Assembly: GCA_025463265.1 (NCBI GenBank)
Contig: JAOBWH010000173.1
Location: 1 to 64,000, forward strand
Origin: Ilumatobacteraceae bacterium
GTDB taxonomy: Bacteria; Actinomycetota; Acidimicrobiia; Acidimicrobiales; Iamiaceae
Direction of reading: 5' to 3'
Length of the DNA stretch: 64,000 nucleotides
The stretch's first letter is position 1. Each line of letters opens with the position of its first letter. The position numbers were made by a program, and so were the translations under genes. This document shows, one piece after another, positions 58,879 to 64,000 of this stretch. Below the pieces are notes generated by a model, which was not told the DNA's origin, did no database searches, and saw only the letters and a list, made by a program, of their open reading frames with translations.

Positions 58879-61410
58879 GTGGTCGACATCGTTTCGGAAA
58901 CGGACTCGGCGCGGGCCGGGAGGCCGTCGCGCCGCCGGCCCCGCCCCAAGGGGCGGGCTCCGCTGCGGCTCCCCCGCGTGCCCGGGCTCGACGGGCTCCG
59001 GCTCCTCGGCGCCCTGGCCGTCGTCGTGTACCACACGATGGGCGCCGTGCTCGGGGCCAACCCGAGCGCCGGGGTGATCCTCCCGCCCTTCGCCTTCACG
59101 TTCTTCATCATCTCGGGCTTCGTGATCTACCGGCCGTTCGCGACGGCCCACCTGAACCGGCAGAAGATGCCCAGCACCCGGAGGTACCTCACCGGCCGGG
59201 CGCTGCGGGTCCTCCCCCTCTGGTGGGTGGCGCTCGGCGTGTACCTGCTGGTCAACGGCACCGGCCGGCTCGACACGCCGCTCGACTGGGTCGCCACCTT
59301 CAGCCTGCTGCAGTTCGCCATCCCCGACATCCGCTTCGCCGTCATCGGGCCGGCCTGGGCGCTGTCGGTGGAGTGGATCTTCTACCTGACCGCCCCCTTC
59401 CTCGCTTCGGGGCTGCGCTCGGCCAACCGGCGGCTGCTGCCCCGCACGGACCCGTTCCACGTCCAGCTCGCCGTGCTGATCCCGCTCGCCGTGGCCACCG
59501 CGGTCATCGCACCGGTGCGTCCGTTCGTGGCGATCATCGTCGGCATGCTGCTGGCCGTCACCGACGTGCGCCGGCACCTCACCGGCACCGTGCCGTCGTG
59601 GCTGCAAGCGCTGAAGGCGCCGGGCCTGTCGCTCGTGGTCACGGCCATCGCGTGGGTCATCCTCATCGACTACCCGTACAAGCCCGGCCTGTCGGTCCAG
59701 TGGGTGGAGCAGGACCCGCTGGTGGTGCTGATCTGGCTCGCGGTCGCCGCCTGCTGGTTCGCCACCGTCGCGTTCCGCGAGCCCGACGGCATCATCACGA
59801 GGCGGCTGGACTCGCCCGTCGCCGTGCGGCTCGCGCTGCTCAGCTTCGGGCTGTACCTGTGGCACGACCTCGTCCTCCAGCAGACGATCGAGCACCTGGG
59901 CGTCGACGCCCACCTTGGGGCGGCGATGTACCTCACGCTCGTGGGGGCGTTCACCATCGCCGCGCTCACCTTCTTCACCATCGAGCGGCCGCTCATGTTG
60001 ATCCGGGCCCGCATCGTCCCCCCGCCTCCCCTGCCGCAGAAACGGGTGCGGGAGGCCGCGGTCGGAGCAGGGGCTGAGGTGCTCGACGAGCCCGCCGCCA
60101 CCCCCGCCACCCCCGCCGACGTGTCGGCCGCCCGCGCCGCCGTGGCCACCACGCCGTCGCTCGAGCCCCTGCCCGCCACCGTGGCGGCGGAGGTGGAGCA
60201 CGAGCGCCTCGAGCACCTGCCGGCCGACGAGCGGCCGGACCGGGCATCGTCGCCGGGGCGCGGCTGGATCACCTCCATCGACGGCCTGCGCGTCATCGCG
60301 GCGGTGTGCGTGATCACGTTCCACGTCTGCGCCGAGCAACGGGTGCCGATGGCGTGGGCCACTGGCATGGCCGCCCTGTTCATCCCGGCCTGGTCGTCGT
60401 TCTTCGTGGTGTCGGGCTACGTGCTGTACCGGCCGTGGGCCATGGCCCACGCCCGCATGGCGCTCGGCGACGGCATCGCCCCGGCCAAGGCGCCCGACGG
60501 CGGCATCGGCACGTTCTGGCTGCGCCGCATCCTGCGCGTCTACCCCGTGTACTGGGTGGTCCAGGGCGTCGCCATGGCCATCAGCGGCACCGGCGACGTC
60601 CACGGCCTGGCGGACTGGTTCCAGATCATCACGCTGTTCCCGCTGCCGAACTTCGACGTGATCATCCACCACGGCCTCGGCGTCATCGTGTGGACCATGG
60701 TCGTGGAGCTGGCGTACTACACGGTCCTCCCGTTCATCGCCCGGGGGATCACCGCCCTCGTCAAGCGCGGGAGCCCCTACGCCGTGGCCCAGGGCGTCCC
60801 GCTCGGCATCCTCTTCGGCGCCTGCGTGTACCTCGGGTCCACCAGCGCCCGGGTCCTCTGCGTCGCCGCCTGCATCGTCGTCGGCATGGGGATCGCCGCC
60901 ATCGACGGCTGGCAGCGCACGCTGCGGCGGTGGGTGCCGGGCGTCCGGGTCCTGTCCCGCAACCCGATCATCATCGTCCCGGTCCTCATCGGCGCCTGGG
61001 CCCTCGGCTCCTGGGTGGCGAAGGACGACGACCCCGAGTTCCTGTTCCGCAGCTACCTGCCCGTGCACCTCGGCGCCATGGTCGTCGTGTCCACGGTGAT
61101 GTTCCTCCCCGCCGTGTTCGGGTCGGCCAAGGGCGGCTACCGCCGGTTCCTGTCGTCGACGCCCATGCGGGTGCTCGGCCCGCTCACGTTCGGCATCTAC
61201 CTCTGGCACTACCCGATCATCCGGTGGACCACCGAGCGCATCGACCTGCCGCTCGCCGCCCTGTGGATCTGGGTGGTGGTGTCGGCGCCGGTCCTGGCCC
61301 TCTTCACCTACCGGTTGGTGGAGCAGCCGATGGAGAAGGTCCGTCACCGCTACTTTGGCCGCACGTCGGCGGCCGCGCCGTCCCCTGCCCCCGAACGGAG
61401 CCACGCGTGA
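58879..61410 (+). CDS. Two acyltransferase-3 domains fused in one 843-aa protein
   Basis: Domain 1: GLDGLRLLGALAVVVYHTMG...RALRVLPLWW; domain 2: SIDGLRVIAAVCVITFHVC...RILRVYPVYW. Confidence 0.88.
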   Translation: MVDIVSETDSARAGRPSRRRPRPKGRAPLRLPRVPGLDGLRLLGALAVVVYHTMGAVLGANPSAGVILPPFAFTFFIISGFVIYRPFATAHLNRQKMPSTRRYLTGRALRVLPLWWVALGVYLLVNGTGRLDTPLDWVATFSLLQFAIPDIRFAVIGPAWALSVEWIFYLTAPFLASGLRSANRRLLPRTDPFHVQLAVLIPLAVATAVIAPVRPFVAIIVGMLLAVTDVRRHLTGTVPSWLQALKAPGLSLVVTAIAWVILIDYPYKPGLSVQWVEQDPLVVLIWLAVAACWFATVAFREPDGIITRRLDSPVAVRLALLSFGLYLWHDLVLQQTIEHLGVDAHLGAAMYLTLVGAFTIAALTFFTIERPLMLIRARIVPPPPLPQKRVREAAVGAGAEVLDEPAATPATPADVSAARAAVATTPSLEPLPATVAAEVEHERLEHLPADERPDRASSPGRGWITSIDGLRVIAAVCVITFHVCAEQRVPMAWATGMAALFIPAWSSFFVVSGYVLYRPWAMAHARMALGDGIAPAKAPDGGIGTFWLRRILRVYPVYWVVQGVAMAISGTGDVHGLADWFQIITLFPLPNFDVIIHHGLGVIVWTMVVELAYYTVLPFIARGITALVKRGSPYAVAQGVPLGILFGACVYLGSTSARVLCVAACIVVGMGIAAIDGWQRTLRRWVPGVRVLSRNPIIIVPVLIGAWALGSWVAKDDDPEFLFRSYLPVHLGAMVVVSTVMFLPAVFGSAKGGYRRFLSSTPMRVLGPLTFGIYLWHYPIIRWTTERIDLPLAALWIWVVVSAPVLALFTYRLVEQPMEKVRHRYFGRTSAAAPSPAPERSHA

Positions 61411-62624
61411 CGGAACCCACCGCCGAGCGGGTCCAGCGCAAGACCCAGGCGATGCGCTACGTCGCGTCGCTCGACGGCCTGCGCGCCCTGGCTGCCCTCG
61501 GCGTGGTGATCATCCACACCGAGAGCGAGGCCAACGCCTCCATCCCCGTCTACGTGGTCACCGGCACCATCACCGGCCCGTTCTTCATGCTGTTCTTCGC
61601 CATCTCCGGCTTCGTGCTGTACCGGGGCTGGGCACGCCGCCACCTGGCGATGGGCGTCCGCCGGGACCCGAACGCGCCGAAGGCCGCGCCCAAGGTCGCC
61701 GACGGCGGCGCCGACGGACGCACGGCGAAGTACCTGCTCCGGCGGCTCATCCGCATCTACCCCCTCTACTGGGTGGTGGCCACCGCGGCGCTGCTGGTGT
61801 CGGACAACACCGGCAAGGAGCACTCGGTCATGGACCTGGTGCAGGTGTACCTGCTGCTGCCGTTCCCGAACACCAACGCCCTCGTGGAGCTCGGCCTGGG
61901 CATCGTGGTGTGGACGCTGATCATCGACATCGTCTTCTACGCCTACGTCGCGCTCCACGGGATGGTGATGACCAAGGTCATCAAGGCCACCCGCAAGCGC
62001 CACACCCCGTTCTCCGTCGAGAGCGCCGTGCTCATCACGATGGGCGCGGTCATCTTGTTCGCCGCCCTGTTCGTTCCGGCACCGCTGTCCGCGCTCGTGT
62101 GCCTGCCGATGGGCATGTACTTCGCGGTCATCGAAGCCCGCCAGGACCAGCTCGGCCACCTCCTGTCGGGGGTGGAGTCGATGGTCAAGGCCTGGCCGGT
62201 GTGGATCATCATGTTCGTGGTCCTGGCCCCGCTCGTGGACCTGATCGCGATCGAAGCCGAGAACTACGGCGAGTTCCTCTCGGCCAAGCCGGGGATCCAC
62301 ATGCTCCTCGTCCTCGTCGGCTCGTGGTTGCTGATCCACGTGCTCTGGGCGCCGCCGCAGTGGCCGGTCCCCCGCTTCTTCCGGTCGCCGTTCATGCGGA
62401 CGGCCGGCCTGCTCACCTACGGCACGTACCTCTGGCACCCGGTGATCCTGATCCTGCTGGACCAGAACCTGCCCGACGGCTCGCTGCCCGTGTACCTGGT
62501 CATCACCGTGTTCGGGTCGGTCGCCCTCGCGAGCATCACCTACGTCTTGGTCGAGCGCCCGCTCGGCCGGATCCGCGGTGACATGCGCAAGGTCGAGACC
62601 GACGTGGTCACGAACACGACATGA
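61407..62624 (+). CDS. Acyltransferase-3 family protein
   Basis: SLDGLRALAALGVVIIHTES...RLIRIYPLYW; overlaps previous stop. Confidence 0.88.
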   Translation: MTEPTAERVQRKTQAMRYVASLDGLRALAALGVVIIHTESEANASIPVYVVTGTITGPFFMLFFAISGFVLYRGWARRHLAMGVRRDPNAPKAAPKVADGGADGRTAKYLLRRLIRIYPLYWVVATAALLVSDNTGKEHSVMDLVQVYLLLPFPNTNALVELGLGIVVWTLIIDIVFYAYVALHGMVMTKVIKATRKRHTPFSVESAVLITMGAVILFAALFVPAPLSALVCLPMGMYFAVIEARQDQLGHLLSGVESMVKAWPVWIIMFVVLAPLVDLIAIEAENYGEFLSAKPGIHMLLVLVGSWLLIHVLWAPPQWPVPRFFRSPFMRTAGLLTYGTYLWHPVILILLDQNLPDGSLPVYLVITVFGSVALASITYVLVERPLGRIRGDMRKVETDVVTNTT

Positions 62625-64000
62625 CCGACGGCCACCACATCAGCGACGACGCCGACGTCCACGACGAGCGCATCACCGGGCCGGCGAACCCCGACGGTCC
62701 CGTCGACCAGCACGGCGCCATCTCCGCCGGCGCCTGGGCGCAGCCGCTGACGGGCTTCCGCGGCGGTGCCGCGGTCGTGGTCGTCATCGGCCACACGTTC
62801 TTCGCCACCCGGATGTTCCCGTTCACCGGGGTCATCCACTTCATCAGCGTCATCGTGCCGATCTTCTTCGTGGTGTCGGCCTACGCCCTGTACCGGCCGT
62901 TCATCGTCGCCCAGGTGGCGCGCGAGGAGCAGCCGTCGCACGGTGCGTTCTGGTGGCGCCGGTTCCTGCGCATCTACCCGCTGTACTTCGTGGCGCTGAG
63001 CTTCTACCTGGTCCTGCTGCCAGGCGTCCGACCGCAGAGCGGGCGGGTCATCGACTACCTGAAGCTCTACGGCTTCCTGCAGATCTACGACCCCGACCTG
63101 GTCCGCTTCAGCGGCATCCCGGCGGCGTGGTTCCTCTGCGACGAGGTCGTCTTCTACCTGATGATCCCGGCCATCGCCCTGTTCGCCCGCTGGCTGGCCG
63201 TCCGCCTGGCGGGGCCCCGCAAGGCCCGCCGGCCGTCCGAGGTGCTGCGGGCCCACACCCTCATCGCCTGCGGGATGATCATCATCGGCCAGGCCTCCCG
63301 GACGTGGCTGCTGCTCATCGACTACCCGGGCGCCACCTCGCTGCCGTGCTCGAACCTCGACTACTACGGGTTCGGCATCCTGCTCGCGGTCGCCAGCCTC
63401 CGGGAGCACAACGGGCTCGCCATCCCCCGACCGGTCGACTGGATCCGCCGGCGCTGGTGGTTCGCCATGGCCGTGCTGGCCGTCGGCATCGTGGCCATGA
63501 ACCTCGTGGCGAACGTGGCCGGCACCACCCAGTCCGGCTGGGAGGACGTGCAGCGCTACGGCGTGTACTCCGTCATGGTCGTCCCCTTCATGATCGTGAT
63601 GGTCCTGGGCTTCCAGGACCGGGGCTACAACAAGTGGTTCTCGTCGGCTCGCTGGGGCTTCCTCGCCCTGCTCTCGCTCCACGTCTACCTCTGGCACCAG
63701 CTGATCCTGGGCGGCATCGACAAGTACTGGTTCAACGTGGCCTCGGTGCGCATCGGACCCCGGCTCACCACCGGCATCGTGATGTGCGTGCTCGCCGCCG
63801 GGCTGACCATCGCCTGGTCGGCGGTGCTGCGGCCCATCCTCGACCAGCCCGGCGATCGGTGGAGCAGGCTCGTCCCCCGTCCGGCCGATGCCGGCCCCCA
63901 CCCGCGCTGGATGCGCCCGGCCGTGCTCGGCACGGCGCTGGTGCTGCTGGTGGGCGGCATCGCCGTGTCGCTCGAGTTCGGCGGCTCGCCGATGAAGGCG
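62621..64000 (+). CDS. Acyltransferase-3 family protein, truncated by window end
   Basis: Open frame from ATG 62621 (ATGA overlap) to window end: GFRGGAAVVVVIGHTFF...RFLRIYPLYF; not in ORF track because no stop. Confidence 0.85.
   Translation, partial: MTDGHHISDDADVHDERITGPANPDGPVDQHGAISAGAWAQPLTGFRGGAAVVVVIGHTFFATRMFPFTGVIHFISVIVPIFFVVSAYALYRPFIVAQVAREEQPSHGAFWWRRFLRIYPLYFVALSFYLVLLPGVRPQSGRVIDYLKLYGFLQIYDPDLVRFSGIPAAWFLCDEVVFYLMIPAIALFARWLAVRLAGPRKARRPSEVLRAHTLIACGMIIIGQASRTWLLLIDYPGATSLPCSNLDYYGFGILLAVASLREHNGLAIPRPVDWIRRRWWFAMAVLAVGIVAMNLVANVAGTTQSGWEDVQRYGVYSVMVVPFMIVMVLGFQDRGYNKWFSSARWGFLALLSLHVYLWHQLILGGIDKYWFNVASVRIGPRLTTGIVMCVLAAGLTIAWSAVLRPILDQPGDRWSRLVPRPADAGPHPRWMRPAVLGTALVLLVGGIAVSLEFGGSPMKA

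Noticed and set aside
58507-61404. 965-aa minus-strand ORF
   Set aside because: Antisense to the KAS-III and double acyltransferase genes; low-complexity Gly/Asp/His-rich translation.

Overview
High-GC actinobacterial chromosome segment, probably Acidimicrobiia-like (inferred from gene content and GC only). It is dense with CoA-ester and steroid-type catabolism genes: IpdF/IpdE1-like pair, FadD3-like acyl-CoA ligase, several SDRs, enoyl-CoA hydratases, two paralogous amidohydrolases and an LLM/F420 oxidoreductase. Housekeeping loci are also present: tRNA-Gln and tRNA-Glu, gltX, pssA-psd, leuB-ilvE-cimA, greA, mscL. The most notable findings are: (1) a 15-bp palindrome, consensus CTGACGGNCCGTCAG, in front of at least six catabolic transcription units, including an operon that encodes its own TetR regulator; (2) three KstR-like AAC-NN-GTT palindromes; (3) a compact attenuator upstream of leuB-ilvE-cimA with a probably leaderless u[14 protein letters not shown], an abutting hairpin and a UUCG-loop terminator; (4) a terminal gene cluster with an alpha/beta hydrolase, a KAS-III and four consecutive acyltransferase-3 domains (two fused in one protein); (5) tandem membrane-anchored proteins with shared neocarzinostatin-like repeats. 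All functional calls come from reading the sequence and family motifs from memory; no database search was run. Start codons were adjusted by eye where ORF-track starts were clearly over-extended.
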